Shown: positions 36,856 through 45,871 of the stretch, piece after piece | Layout: every line of letters starts with the position of its first letter | Numbering within the stretch: position 1 is the first letter of the stretch | Source: Erysipelotrichaceae bacterium | Lineage (GTDB): Bacteria; Bacillota_I; Bacilli_A; Erysipelotrichales; Erysipelotrichaceae | Reading direction: 5' to 3' | NCBI GenBank assembly: GCA_022772735.1 | Contig: JALEZD010000008.1 | Coordinates: forward strand, 1-64,000 | DNA length: 64,000 nt | Program-made: the position numbers and the translations under genes | Notes under the pieces: generated by a model | Seen by the model: the letters and a program-made list of their open reading frames with translations, nothing else | Databases searched by the model: none | What the model was told of the DNA's origin: nothing

Positions 36856-37923
36856 TTATTTTAAAGTGTTTGTGTTTTTTGAAGCAGCTTCAATAACTTT
36901 TAAGAATGAACCAATATCGATTGTAACTGAAGTTTTTAAATCATCACTTTCAGGAACAGCTTTATGGTTTTCATCTTTTTCATAAACAGGTGTAGCTAAT
37001 ACTTCATCTAAAGTTTTACCAATTGTATATTCTTCAAATGCATCAGCTTGTTCAAACCATTCTTTACCAATTGAAGAAGCAGCTTTCATTCCATAATCAG
37101 CACCTTTTTCAGTTTTTGTTAAAGTTGCAGCTTCTTTATCAGATGTGATTACACCTTTTGCATCAAATTTACCAGCATTTTGTGCTGTATCCAATGAAGT
37201 AAATACAAACTTACCATCAGCATCAGTTGCTGTTAAAGTATAGTAAGTGTTGAATTGAATTTGTCCATCAGCATCTGCAGCAGCATCTTTAAATTTTACT
37301 GATGTTACACTTGCAGTTTGAACATTTGCAACAGATTCAACTACAACAGAATTTGCATCAGCTTTTTCAATTGCTTTTAAGAATGAACCAATATCGATTG
37401 TAACTGAAGTTTTTAAATCATCACTTTCAGGAACAGCTTTATGGTTTTCATCTTTTTCATAAACAGGTGTAGCTAATACTTCTGCAACTGTTTTGCCAAT
37501 TGCATATTCTTCAAATGCATCAGCTTGTTCAAACCATTCTTTACCAATTGAAGAAGCAGCTTTCATTCCATAATCAGCACCTTTTTCAGTTTTTGTTAAA
37601 GTTGCAGCTTCTTTATCAGATGTGATTACACCTGCAGTGTCAAATTTACCAGAATTTTGAGCAACGTCAATATCTATGTAAGATATAACACCATCAACAG
37701 TAGCTAATGCTACAATTGTTGTACTTGCTTGTACACTTCCTTCTTTGTCTGCGCTAGCATCAGCAAATTTTAAGCTAGTAACAGAACCAATACCTAATTT
37801 TGTTTCTTTTGTTTCAGTAGCTTGTGGTTCAGCAGTTTTTTCAGCAGTAGTAGTTGCTGTATTACTATTTGCACAGCCAACAAGCATTAATGAAACAAGG
37901 GCAATACTAAATAACTTTTTCAT
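36856..37923 (-). CDS. Lipoprotein made of two near-identical tandem domains
   Basis: A 355-residue exported lipoprotein. The signal peptide ends in LMLVGC, the lipidated Cys. After a Thr/Ala/Glu-rich linker come two domains of about 159 residues each; the second half of each (VITSDKEAATLTKTEKGADY..., GMKAASSIGKEWFEQADAFEEY, PVYEKDENHKAVPESDDLKT) is nearly identical over about 85-95 residues, while the first halves differ. The family with a DYGMK...GKEWxEQxxAF...GKT motif is found in clostridial-type bacteria but has no function I know of. ATG 37923 follows GGAGG and is preferred to the upstream in-frame start. Confidence 0.85.
   Translation of the reverse strand: MKKLFSIALVSLMLVGCANSNTATTTAEKTAEPQATETKETKLGIGSVTSLKFADASADKEGSVQASTTIVALATVDGVISYIDIDVAQNSGKFDTAGVITSDKEAATLTKTEKGADYGMKAASSIGKEWFEQADAFEEYAIGKTVAEVLATPVYEKDENHKAVPESDDLKTSVTIDIGSFLKAIEKADANSVVVESVANVQTASVTSVKFKDAAADADGQIQFNTYYTLTATDADGKFVFTSLDTAQNAGKFDAKGVITSDKEAATLTKTEKGADYGMKAASSIGKEWFEQADAFEEYTIGKTLDEVLATPVYEKDENHKAVPESDDLKTSVTIDIGSFLKVIEAASKNTNTLK
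36897..37628. repeat. Internal tandem duplication, period 477 bp
   Basis: About 255 bp at 36897-37151 and 37374-37628 are almost identical at DNA level, offset by 477 bp (159 codons), which keeps the reading frame. Identity at the nucleotide level means recent duplication or gene conversion. Confidence 0.85.
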
Positions 37924-38002
37924 TATCTTTCCTCCATTTACATAACTTATTATACTTTTCACTAATAAGGTTAGTCAATGATACCTAAACAAAATATAAA
38001 AA

Positions 38003-38023
38003 AAAGAAGAACAAGTCTTCTTT
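38003..38023 (-). terminator. Terminator after ferritin gene
   Basis: On the minus strand AAAGAAGA/TCTTCTTT (38023-38016 with 38010-38003) followed by a T-run; the stop codon lies at its base. Confidence 0.7.
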
Positions 38024-38534
38024 ATAGTTGTAAAGATGGTGCTGTATATACTCTTTCAGATAACTCTTTATCTAAAAGGTATAATGAACGTTTGTCTTCG
38101 CCATACATGTCCCATTTAACAAGTAAATCATCTGCACTTTTTTCTTCTTCTAATTGTTCTTTTACAAACCAATCTAGAAATTGAGTTGTTCTATAATCTT
38201 TATTATTAATTGCTTCATCATATATTGTGTTTATTGAAGCAGTAACATATTTTTCATGGTTTAGCGCTTCCTGTAATACTTCCTTAATAGATGAGAAGTT
38301 TTGATTTGGTTTTTCTATTCCTTCTAACATAGGTAGTATTCCATTATTTTGTAAAAATTCTAAAAATAATAAAGCGTGATCTCTTTCTTCTTGAGCTTGA
38401 ATTTTAAAATAATTTGCAAATCCATCTAGACCATTATTATCAAAATAATTTGCGAATGCTAGATATAAATAGGCTGAATAAAATTCTTTGTTGATTTGAC
38501 TATTTAATAATTCTTTTGTTTTTTCATTTAACAT
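38022..38534 (-). CDS. ftnA: Ferritin
   Basis: A 170-residue non-haem ferritin that oxidises and stores iron. Helix A has INKEFYSAYLYLA with the ferroxidase Glu, helix B AQEERDHALLFLEFL with the bridging Glu and His, helix C NHEKYVTASINTIYDEA, and helix D FLDWFVKEQLEEEKSADDLL with further Glu ligands. ATG 38534 follows GGAGG; the longer upstream reading lacks a site. With the feo locus and the iron-type repressor nearby it makes an iron handling neighbourhood, although no iron box was seen before this gene. Confidence 0.95.
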   Translation of the reverse strand: MLNEKTKELLNSQINKEFYSAYLYLAFANYFDNNGLDGFANYFKIQAQEERDHALLFLEFLQNNGILPMLEGIEKPNQNFSSIKEVLQEALNHEKYVTASINTIYDEAINNKDYRTTQFLDWFVKEQLEEEKSADDLLVKWDMYGEDKRSLYLLDKELSERVYTAPSLQL

Positions 38535-38670
38535 ATTGTTTCCTCCATCACACAACTTCATTATAGTATAAGTTTTTATTATTGCAATAATGATACATTA
38601 ATATGGCTTTATAATATTTTTTTATTTCTACTCATATGATAAAATTATTAAATGTGTGAGGGTGATAATA

Positions 38671-39975
38671 ATGAAAATTGGAATAGTTTCTCTAGGTTGT
38701 AGTAAAAATTTAGTTGATTCAGAAAATTTGCTTAGTTTACTTAAAAACAGTGATCAAGAAATTGTTAGTAAATATGAAGAAGCAGAAGCAATAATTATAA
38801 ACACATGTGGATTTATTGAAAGTGCAAAAAAAGAAGCTATAGACACTATTTTACAAATGAGTGATTACAAATTATATGGCTCTTGTAAATATTTAATTGT
38901 TATGGGTTGTTTGGCACAAAGATATCAAAAGGACTTAACTGAAGAAATGCCTGAGGTAGATAGATTTATTGGAATATATGAATATAATAATTTAGGTAAT
39001 ATATTAAGTGATATTCTTAAAGTCAAAATTATTAATAATTATGGCAAAACTGTCAGAACATTATCAGGTAAACCATGGATGGCTTATTTAAAAATAGCTG
39101 AGGGTTGCGATAATAAATGTACATATTGTTCAATACCACTCATAAGGGGAAAACTTTGTTCTAGGAAATTAGAAGATTTATTGATTGAAGCGACTCAACT
39201 AGCAAAAATGGGAGTTAAAGAACTAAATGTTATTGCTCAAGATACTACAAGATATGGGCTTGATATATATGGTGAAAGAAGATTACTTGAACTTTTAGAA
39301 AAATTAAATGAAATTGAAGGAATTAAGTGGATAAGAATTTTATATATGTATCCGGATGAAGTTGATGAAAAACTCATAAAAGGAATGGCAAAACTTGATA
39401 AAGTACTACCTTACTTTGATATTCCAGTTCAATATGGTAATGATGAGCTATTAAAAATGATGAATAGACGAGGGAGTGTTGAAAGCATTAAAAAAACAAT
39501 AAATTTAATAAGAGAAACATTTAAATCCCCGGTCTTAAGAACAACGATAATTGTTGGTTTTCCAAATGAAACTGAAAAACACTTTGAAGATACATTAAAA
39601 TTTATAGAAGAAGTTAAATGGGATAGATTAGGAGGATTTACTTATTCAAAAGAAGAAGATACTCCTGCCTATAACATGAAAAATGAAGTTGAAGATTATA
39701 TAAAAGTTGATAGATTAAATAGATTGATGAAGTTACAAGAAAAGATTGTAGAAGAAAAAAACAATTTTTATATAAATAAAGAATTGGAAGTTTTAATTGA
39801 AGGATATGATGCATTAAGTAATAGGTATAGAGGAAGAAGTATATTGAGTGCTCCAGATGGAGTAGATTCTGAGGTTTATGTAATTTCAAATAAAGAATTA
39901 AACCAAGGTGATTTTGTGAATGTTAAAATTACTAAAGTTAAAAAACATGATTTAATAGGAGAGATAAAGGAATAG
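38671..39975 (+). CDS. rimO: Ribosomal protein S12 methylthiotransferase RimO
   Basis: Radical SAM enzyme that adds a methylthio group to an Asp of ribosomal protein S12. The 434-residue chain has the N-terminal cluster Cys residues in SLGCSKNLVDSE, NTCGFIESAKKE and GCLAQRY, the radical SAM cluster CDNKCTYCSIP, and a C-terminal TRAM domain. CSKNxVDSE marks it as RimO rather than MiaB (compare 55143). GAGGGTGAT precedes the ATG. It appears to lead an operon with a ROK kinase and aminopeptidase. Confidence 0.95.
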   Translation: MKIGIVSLGCSKNLVDSENLLSLLKNSDQEIVSKYEEAEAIIINTCGFIESAKKEAIDTILQMSDYKLYGSCKYLIVMGCLAQRYQKDLTEEMPEVDRFIGIYEYNNLGNILSDILKVKIINNYGKTVRTLSGKPWMAYLKIAEGCDNKCTYCSIPLIRGKLCSRKLEDLLIEATQLAKMGVKELNVIAQDTTRYGLDIYGERRLLELLEKLNEIEGIKWIRILYMYPDEVDEKLIKGMAKLDKVLPYFDIPVQYGNDELLKMMNRRGSVESIKKTINLIRETFKSPVLRTTIIVGFPNETEKHFEDTLKFIEEVKWDRLGGFTYSKEEDTPAYNMKNEVEDYIKVDRLNRLMKLQEKIVEEKNNFYINKELEVLIEGYDALSNRYRGRSILSAPDGVDSEVYVISNKELNQGDFVNVKITKVKKHDLIGEIKE

Positions 39976-39976
39976 T

Positions 39977-40876
39977 ATGAAAACTTATTTAGGAATTGAT
40001 TTAGGTGGTACAAATGTTAGAGTTGCTAAAGTTAGTGAAAATGGCGAAATTTTAGCTCAAGTTAAAAGTCCTTCTTATGCACTTGAAGGGCCAGAAATTG
40101 TTGTAAATAATTTGAAAAAACTAATTAGAGAAATACCCGATTATGAAAGTTGCAGTGGCATTGGAATTGGTGTTCCAGGACCTGTTGATACGCTTAATGG
40201 TATAATGGTTATTTCTACAAATTTAAAAGGATTTGCAGGGTATCCAATCGCAAAGGTATTACAAGATGAGTTTAATATTCCAACTTTTATTGACAATGAT
40301 GCAAATGTTGCAGGACTTGCAGAAGCGCTTGTTGGTGCTGGAAAATGTATGCCTGTTGTATATTATGTAACACTTTCTACAGGTATTGGAGGAGTTCTTA
40401 TTTCAAATGGGCAACCAATTAGTGGGCATAATGGATTTGCAGGGGAAATTGCAAATTTAATAGTGAAAAAGAATGGTAAGAAAATAAATGCTTTAAATGC
40501 TGGTGCAGTTGAAAATGAGGCAAGTGGAACGGCCATTGTTAGAAAAGGAAGAGAATTAATATCTGAAGAAATTACTCATGCAGGTGAAGTATTTAATCTA
40601 GCAGAAAGTGGAAATGAAATTGCTAAAAATATTGTCGATGAAGTTGTGGATGATTTAGCATTAATGTTTTCTATGATTGCACATGTATGTGATCCATGGG
40701 CATTCATTATTGGCGGTGGAATGATGAAATCAAAAGATATGTTTATTCCAAAAGTAGAAGAAAAATTTAAAGAATATGTGCATGAACAAATGAGAAATAC
40801 TTTATTTTTAAGTGCACAATTAGATGAACCAGGTGTAATAGGTGCAGCAATGTTACCAGTATCAAGAGGAGTGTAA
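39977..40876 (+). CDS. ROK-family sugar kinase lacking the zinc motif
   Basis: A 299-residue ROK protein, probably a glucokinase or related hexose kinase. It has the N-terminal phosphate loop GIDLGGTNVRVA, the catalytic Asp in FIDNDANVAGLAEA, STGIGGVLISNG and the adenosine motif IIGGGM. The family's zinc site GxCGCxxGCxE is absent: the region reads IANLIVKKNGKKINALNAGAVENEASG with no Cys. Clostridial ROK proteins without zinc exist, so it may still be active, but substrate orientation could differ. It starts one base after the rimO stop. Confidence 0.88.
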   Translation: MKTYLGIDLGGTNVRVAKVSENGEILAQVKSPSYALEGPEIVVNNLKKLIREIPDYESCSGIGIGVPGPVDTLNGIMVISTNLKGFAGYPIAKVLQDEFNIPTFIDNDANVAGLAEALVGAGKCMPVVYYVTLSTGIGGVLISNGQPISGHNGFAGEIANLIVKKNGKKINALNAGAVENEASGTAIVRKGRELISEEITHAGEVFNLAESGNEIAKNIVDEVVDDLALMFSMIAHVCDPWAFIIGGGMMKSKDMFIPKVEEKFKEYVHEQMRNTLFLSAQLDEPGVIGAAMLPVSRGV

Positions 40877-40878
40877 AA

Positions 40879-42117
40879 ATGATTATTAATGAAAAAGTTT
40901 TAAGAAAATATGCAAATTTAGCAGTTGTTTGTGGTGCTAATGTTCAAAAAGACCAATTTGTTGTTATTAACTCTGGGGTTGAATATTTTGAATTTACAAG
41001 AATGGTAGTAGAAGAAGCTTATAAGGCAGGTGCTAAAAAAGTATTAGTAAATTATAATGATGATATTTTAACAAAATTAGCTTATGAAAATGTTGAAACA
41101 GATGTTTTAAAAGAAGTTCCAGCATGGCAAGTTGATAAATATAAATATTGTATAGATAATAAATGTTGCTTTATTCATATAAGAAGCACAGTTCCTGGAT
41201 TACTTTCTCATATTGAAGGTGCAAAACTTCAAACAGTCAATTTAGAAAATGTAAAAGCTATGGAACCATTTAGATACTACACAATGGCTAATCATGGACA
41301 ATGGACAATTGTTGCAGTTCCAAACGCAATTTGGGCTAAAAAAGTATTTCCAGATTTAAATGAAAAAGAAGGAATACAAGCATTATGGAAAGCAATTTTA
41401 AAAACAGTTCATGTTGATGAAGAAAAAGATACATTAAAAATTTGGGAAAAACACAACCAAGATTTAAAACACTATTACACTATTTTAAATAATTATAATT
41501 TAAAATCACTTCATTTTAGCAATAGTTTAGGAACAGATTTAACAGTAGATCTTGCGATAAATCATATTTGGAGAGGTGGTCAAGATTATACTTTATCAAA
41601 TATAGCATTTAATCCTAATTTACCAACTGAAGAAGTATTTACAATGCCAAAAAGAGATGGAGTAAATGGTATTGTTTATGCAACAAAACCATTAAATTTC
41701 CAAGGTAAATTAATTGAAAATTTTTGGATTAGATTTGAAAACGGTAAAGCAGTTGAGTTTAAAGCAGAAAAAAATGAAGATGTACTCAGAAATCTTATTG
41801 AGTTAGACGAAGGATCAAGTTATTTAGGTGAAGTTGCATTAATCTCATTTGATACTCCAATTTGTGAAAGTAATATTCTGTTTTATGATACGCTCTTTGA
41901 TGAAAATGCTTCATGCCATTTGGCTTTAGGTGCTGCATATCCTACAAATTTAAAAAATGGTGAAAATATGAGTAAAGAAGAATTGTTAGAAAATGGTGCG
42001 AATGTATCAATGACTCATAATGATTTTATGTTTGGAAGTAAGGATATGAGTATAAAAGGATTTACTTTTGATAATAAACAAATTTCAATATTTGAAAATG
42101 GAAATTTTGTTATTTAA
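40879..42117 (+). CDS. M29-family aminopeptidase (AmpS/PepS-like)
   Basis: A 412-residue thermophilic-type (M29) metallo-aminopeptidase. The C-terminal catalytic domain carries the ligands in NLPTEEVFTMP and LDEGSSYLGEVAL (Glu), NASCHLALGAAYP (His) and SMTHNDFMFGS (His, Asp); an active-site Tyr lies in LFYDTLFDENA. Cytoplasmic, removes N-terminal residues from short peptides with broad specificity. It follows the ROK kinase by two bases. Confidence 0.93.
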   Translation: MIINEKVLRKYANLAVVCGANVQKDQFVVINSGVEYFEFTRMVVEEAYKAGAKKVLVNYNDDILTKLAYENVETDVLKEVPAWQVDKYKYCIDNKCCFIHIRSTVPGLLSHIEGAKLQTVNLENVKAMEPFRYYTMANHGQWTIVAVPNAIWAKKVFPDLNEKEGIQALWKAILKTVHVDEEKDTLKIWEKHNQDLKHYYTILNNYNLKSLHFSNSLGTDLTVDLAINHIWRGGQDYTLSNIAFNPNLPTEEVFTMPKRDGVNGIVYATKPLNFQGKLIENFWIRFENGKAVEFKAEKNEDVLRNLIELDEGSSYLGEVALISFDTPICESNILFYDTLFDENASCHLALGAAYPTNLKNGENMSKEELLENGANVSMTHNDFMFGSKDMSIKGFTFDNKQISIFENGNFVI

Positions 42118-42136
42118 TATATAAGAGGTTGAAAAG

Positions 42137-43594
42137 ATGTACCATATTAGCGATGTTAAAAACTTTAATAAATGTAAAAGGCTATTTCAAAAAAACATTT
42201 GCAATAATAGTGCATCTTTTAATATGTTTGTAAGAATTGAAAAAAACATAATTGATTTAGTAATAAAAAAATTAAGAATTTCAGATTATTTTAAAGGTGA
42301 AGCAAATGATGATAAATCTCTTGCTTTAAAACAAATGAATGAAAAAGATTGGTTAGTTAATTCTAGATTTGAATATAATAACTTAAGAATAAAAGTGCCA
42401 TTTTTGCACAAAAAGGAAAATAAATGGGATGTTTACTTTCTATATATCGGAAACTTTCCTAAAGATGACGATTTGTTGTTTTATCAATGTGTTATATGGG
42501 TTTTATATAAAAATAATATAGATTTAAATAACCTATACGTTATCCATTTAAATAGTGAGTATATAAGAAATGAAGAATTAAATTTAGATGAGTTATTTAT
42601 CATTTCTGAAAATTTTTATAATAAAAATAACAATATAGGTAAATCATTAAATAGCTTGTTTTTAAACAAAAAATTTGATTTTGAAAAAGCTTTAACTCAT
42701 ATGAATGAGTTGGAAAAAATGAATTTTGTTGATGCGATTAAGGTTAAAGCATGTACTAAAGTTAATAAATGTATTTATTATGATGAATGTTTTCAAAATG
42801 AAAATGTTGAAGATAATTCAATATTAACTCTGGTAAGTAGTCAGAATAAAACTGCAATGTATGATAGTGGCATTAGATATTTAAAAGATGCAAATATTAA
42901 TCTTATTGAAGGAACAAGAAAGCAATTTGCTCAAATAAAGGCAGATATTAATGGAGGGTTGTTTTTTGATAAACTAGCACTTTACACTTGGAAAAAAAGA
43001 CTTAAATTTCCTTTGATATTTTTGGATTTTGAATGGGAAACCTATGCAATTCCACCATATAAAGGAATGAAACCATATGATGTTTTATTGTTTCAATACT
43101 CAATTCATATTTATGATGGGGAAAAAATTGAGCACAAAGAATTTATTAAAACAGGAGATTCTAGAGAAGAAATAATACAGAGTTTATTAAATGATATACC
43201 TGAACATGGAAGTATATTGGCATACAATAGCGAAGCAGCTGAAAAAATCAGGATAAAAGAACTTGCAAAATTTAACGTAAAATATTCTGATAAACTTTTA
43301 AAAATTGTAACAAGAATGGTAGATTTACAATTTCCATTTGAATCAGGAATAATATATGATGTGAGAATGAAGGGGCAATATTCTTTAAAAACATTAATGA
43401 ATATTTTAGATAAAGATGGATATCACAAATTAGATATTTCCCAAGGGATTGATGCAGTATATTCTTTTAGAAAAATCGATGAAATAGATGACGAAAACGA
43501 AAAACAAAATATAATAAATAGTTTGAAAGAATATTGTAGTATGGATACTTATGCAATGTATGTTGTTTATAAGTGGATAGATAGTTTGCAATAA
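42137..43594 (+). CDS. RecB-like nuclease fused to a DnaQ-type exonuclease (TM0106/DUF2779-like)
   Basis: A 485-residue protein. The N-terminus ISDVKNFNKCKRLFQKN and the later CTKVNKCIYYDEC (about residues 199-211) give a Cys arrangement like the Fe-S cluster of Cas4/RecB-type nucleases. The C-terminal part (about residues 290-485) has FLDFEWE, ILAYNSEAAEKIRIKEL and YCSMDTYAMYVV, the DEDD exonuclease motifs. This architecture is the TM0106-type RecB-like nuclease family, of unknown biological role. No CRISPR or defence genes are near. Catalytic residues of the RecB-like part are not clearly visible and may be degenerate. Confidence 0.75.
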   Translation: MYHISDVKNFNKCKRLFQKNICNNSASFNMFVRIEKNIIDLVIKKLRISDYFKGEANDDKSLALKQMNEKDWLVNSRFEYNNLRIKVPFLHKKENKWDVYFLYIGNFPKDDDLLFYQCVIWVLYKNNIDLNNLYVIHLNSEYIRNEELNLDELFIISENFYNKNNNIGKSLNSLFLNKKFDFEKALTHMNELEKMNFVDAIKVKACTKVNKCIYYDECFQNENVEDNSILTLVSSQNKTAMYDSGIRYLKDANINLIEGTRKQFAQIKADINGGLFFDKLALYTWKKRLKFPLIFLDFEWETYAIPPYKGMKPYDVLLFQYSIHIYDGEKIEHKEFIKTGDSREEIIQSLLNDIPEHGSILAYNSEAAEKIRIKELAKFNVKYSDKLLKIVTRMVDLQFPFESGIIYDVRMKGQYSLKTLMNILDKDGYHKLDISQGIDAVYSFRKIDEIDDENEKQNIINSLKEYCSMDTYAMYVVYKWIDSLQ

Positions 43595-43663
43595 ATTTCA
43601 TCTAAAATTCATAAACATAAGTCTGCAATTGAAGTATAATATAGTTACCAAGGAGGAATAATT

Positions 43664-44200
43664 ATGAGATTTGAAATTATTGGTAAAAATATTACAGTAA
43701 CAGAAGGTATGAAGGAAAGTTTAGAGAAAAAATTATCTTTTCTAAATAAATATCTTCTAATTGATGAGGATACAATTGCAAGAGTTGTATGCAAAGTTTA
43801 TCCTAATGTTAAAAAAGTTGAGATAACTATTCCTACAAAAGTTGGCCAACTTCGTGCTGAAGTAGAGCATGTTGACTTTTATGCAGCAGTGGATTTAGCT
43901 ATTGATAAACTGGAAGATCAAATTCGCAAGCAAAAAACAAGATTATCTAGAAAACATAAAGATAAACTTGCGATTGCGTTTATTGAAGAAGAAAGTGAAG
44001 AAGTAAATTTAAATGATACTTTGGTTAAAACAAAATCCATTGAGCCAGAAACAATGGATGTAGAAGAAGCAATCATGAGAATGGAAATGCTTGGTCATAG
44101 CTTCTTTATATATAATGATTCAGAAACAGATGAAATAGCTGTTGTTTATAAGAGAAATGACGGACAATTTGGTTTAATTGAAACAACTAGAAGTAATTAA
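43664..44200 (+). CDS. hpf: Ribosome hibernation-promoting factor, long form
   Basis: A 178-residue long HPF. Residues 1 to about 105 are the S30AE/HPF domain that sits in the decoding region (MRFEIIGKNITVTEGMKESLEKKL...), and 120-178 the C-terminal dimerisation domain (KSIEPETMDVEEAIMRMEMLGHSFFIYNDSETDEIAVVYKRNDGQFGLIE) that joins two 70S ribosomes into 100S particles. AGGAGG precedes the ATG. TATAAT at 43635-43640 with TAAACA 17 bases upstream is a plausible promoter; strong terminator follows. Confidence 0.96.
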   Translation: MRFEIIGKNITVTEGMKESLEKKLSFLNKYLLIDEDTIARVVCKVYPNVKKVEITIPTKVGQLRAEVEHVDFYAAVDLAIDKLEDQIRKQKTRLSRKHKDKLAIAFIEEESEEVNLNDTLVKTKSIEPETMDVEEAIMRMEMLGHSFFIYNDSETDEIAVVYKRNDGQFGLIETTRSN

Positions 44201-44226
44201 AGCACCGATAAAAAGGTGCTTTTTTT
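44199..44226 (+). terminator. Terminator after hpf
   Basis: AAAGCACC (44199-44206) pairs with GGTGCTTT (44215-44222), then TTTT. Confidence 0.92.
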
Positions 44227-44236
44227 ATATTTTTGG

Positions 44237-44265
44237 TTGTTAAAGTTTACCTACTACTTTATAAT
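44237..44265 (+). promoter_or_regulatory. rny promoter
   Basis: TTGTTA (44237-44242), 17-nt spacer, TATAAT (44260-44265), about 45 bases before the rny start. Confidence 0.75.
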
Positions 44266-44311
44266 GGAAATAGAGAGTTTTTTACTCTTTTAAATATAAT
44301 GGAGGAAATAT

Positions 44312-45871
44312 ATGCAAAGCGAAGCATTATTATTTTCCATTTTAGTTGGTGGTATAGGTTTAGTTTTAGGGGTTATCTTAATGATAATTGCCGGTCGATT
44401 AGGGATTTCAAGAGCAAAGTCCATTGCTAAAAATACAATTGAGGAATCCAACATCAAAGCAGATAGTATAATTCGTCAAGCTACTCTTGATGGTAAACAA
44501 CAAGTATACGAGTTAAAACTACAAGCGGAAAAAGAAATTAAAGAATCAAAGGCTGCTTTACAGGTTGCTGAAAACAAGTTAATGCGTAGGGAAGATACGT
44601 TAAATTTAAGAGATGAAACTTTAATATCTAAAGAAAAACAAATTGATGAAAAAAATCGTCAAGCTACTAATAAATTAGCTAATTTGGAAAAATTAGAAGT
44701 AGAATTACAAACAAAAATTGATAAGCAAATAGAAGTTTTAGAAAAAGTTGCAAATATGAGTGCAGCAGAAGCTAAATCAGAATTAATGGATTTAGTTGAA
44801 AAGAAATCACAAAAAGAAATAGCAGTATTTTTAAGAGATCAAGAAGAAGAAGCATCAGCAAAAGCTGCTGATAAAGCTAAAAATATTATTGCACAAGCAA
44901 TACAAAGATATTCACAAGAAGAAGTGTTAGAAAGAACTATATCAGTTGTTGCTTTACCAAGTGAAGATATGAAAGGTAGAATAATTGGTAGAGAAGGAAG
45001 AAACATTCATGCAATTGAACAATTAACTGGTGTTGATTTAATTATTGATGATACTCCAGATATAATAACAATTAGCTGTTTTGATCCTATAAGAAGAGAA
45101 ATTGCAAGATTATCTTTAGAAACACTTATGAGGGATGGTAGAATTCAACCTGGAAGGATTGAAGAAGTTGTAAATAAGGTTACTAGTGAAATGGAAGAAA
45201 ACATCATGAAAATTGGTGATGAAGCAGTATTTAAACTAGGTATTGGTAAAATTGATCGTGAGATAATTAGATTAATAGGTAGATTAAGATTTAGATATTC
45301 ATATGGTCAAAATGTTTTACAACACTCTATTGAAGTTGCAACATTTGCAGGAATTATGGCTGCAGAATTAGGTTTAAATCAAACTTTGGCTAAACGTGCA
45401 GGACTATTGCATGATATAGGAAAAGCACTTGATTTTGAACAAGAAGGAACACACATTGAACTTGGTGCTAAAATTGCAAAAAAACATAAGGAAAATCCTG
45501 TTGTCATTAATGCGATTGAATCTCATCATGGAGAAGTTCCTACAATTGGAATAATACCTCAGCTTGTTATTGCTGCTGATACACTTAGCGCTGCAAGACC
45601 TGGAGCAAGATATGAATCAATGGAAGGATATATAAATAGACTTGAACAACTTGAAACAATTGCAAATAGTTTTGAAGGTGTTGAAAGAACTTATGCAATT
45701 CAAGCTGGTAGAGAAATAAGGGTTATGATTTTACCTGACAAGGTAGATGATGTAGGAATGATTAAAATTGCTCACGATATAAGAGAAAAAATTGAAAATG
45801 AACTTACATACCCTGGTCAAATTAAAGTAACATTAATTCGTGAAACAAGAGTTAATGAGATTGCAAAATAA
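44312..45871 (+). CDS. rny: Ribonuclease Y
   Basis: The 519-residue membrane-bound endoribonuclease that starts mRNA decay in Firmicutes. An N-terminal membrane helix (about residues 5-27) is followed by a long coiled coil, a KH domain (GRIIGREGRNIHAIEQLTGV), and an HD domain (LLHDIGKALD) with the metal-binding His/Asp. GGAGG precedes the ATG. It overlaps ymdB by one base, the conserved order in Bacilli. Confidence 0.97.
   Translation: MQSEALLFSILVGGIGLVLGVILMIIAGRLGISRAKSIAKNTIEESNIKADSIIRQATLDGKQQVYELKLQAEKEIKESKAALQVAENKLMRREDTLNLRDETLISKEKQIDEKNRQATNKLANLEKLEVELQTKIDKQIEVLEKVANMSAAEAKSELMDLVEKKSQKEIAVFLRDQEEEASAKAADKAKNIIAQAIQRYSQEEVLERTISVVALPSEDMKGRIIGREGRNIHAIEQLTGVDLIIDDTPDIITISCFDPIRREIARLSLETLMRDGRIQPGRIEEVVNKVTSEMEENIMKIGDEAVFKLGIGKIDREIIRLIGRLRFRYSYGQNVLQHSIEVATFAGIMAAELGLNQTLAKRAGLLHDIGKALDFEQEGTHIELGAKIAKKHKENPVVINAIESHHGEVPTIGIIPQLVIAADTLSAARPGARYESMEGYINRLEQLETIANSFEGVERTYAIQAGREIRVMILPDKVDDVGMIKIAHDIREKIENELTYPGQIKVTLIRETRVNEIAK

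Noticed and set aside
36897-37628. Assembly artefact as explanation for the repeat in the lipoprotein gene
   Set aside because: The two copies differ at scattered positions (for example AIGKTVAEV against TIGKTLDEV) and are embedded in divergent flanks, which a duplicated read would not give.
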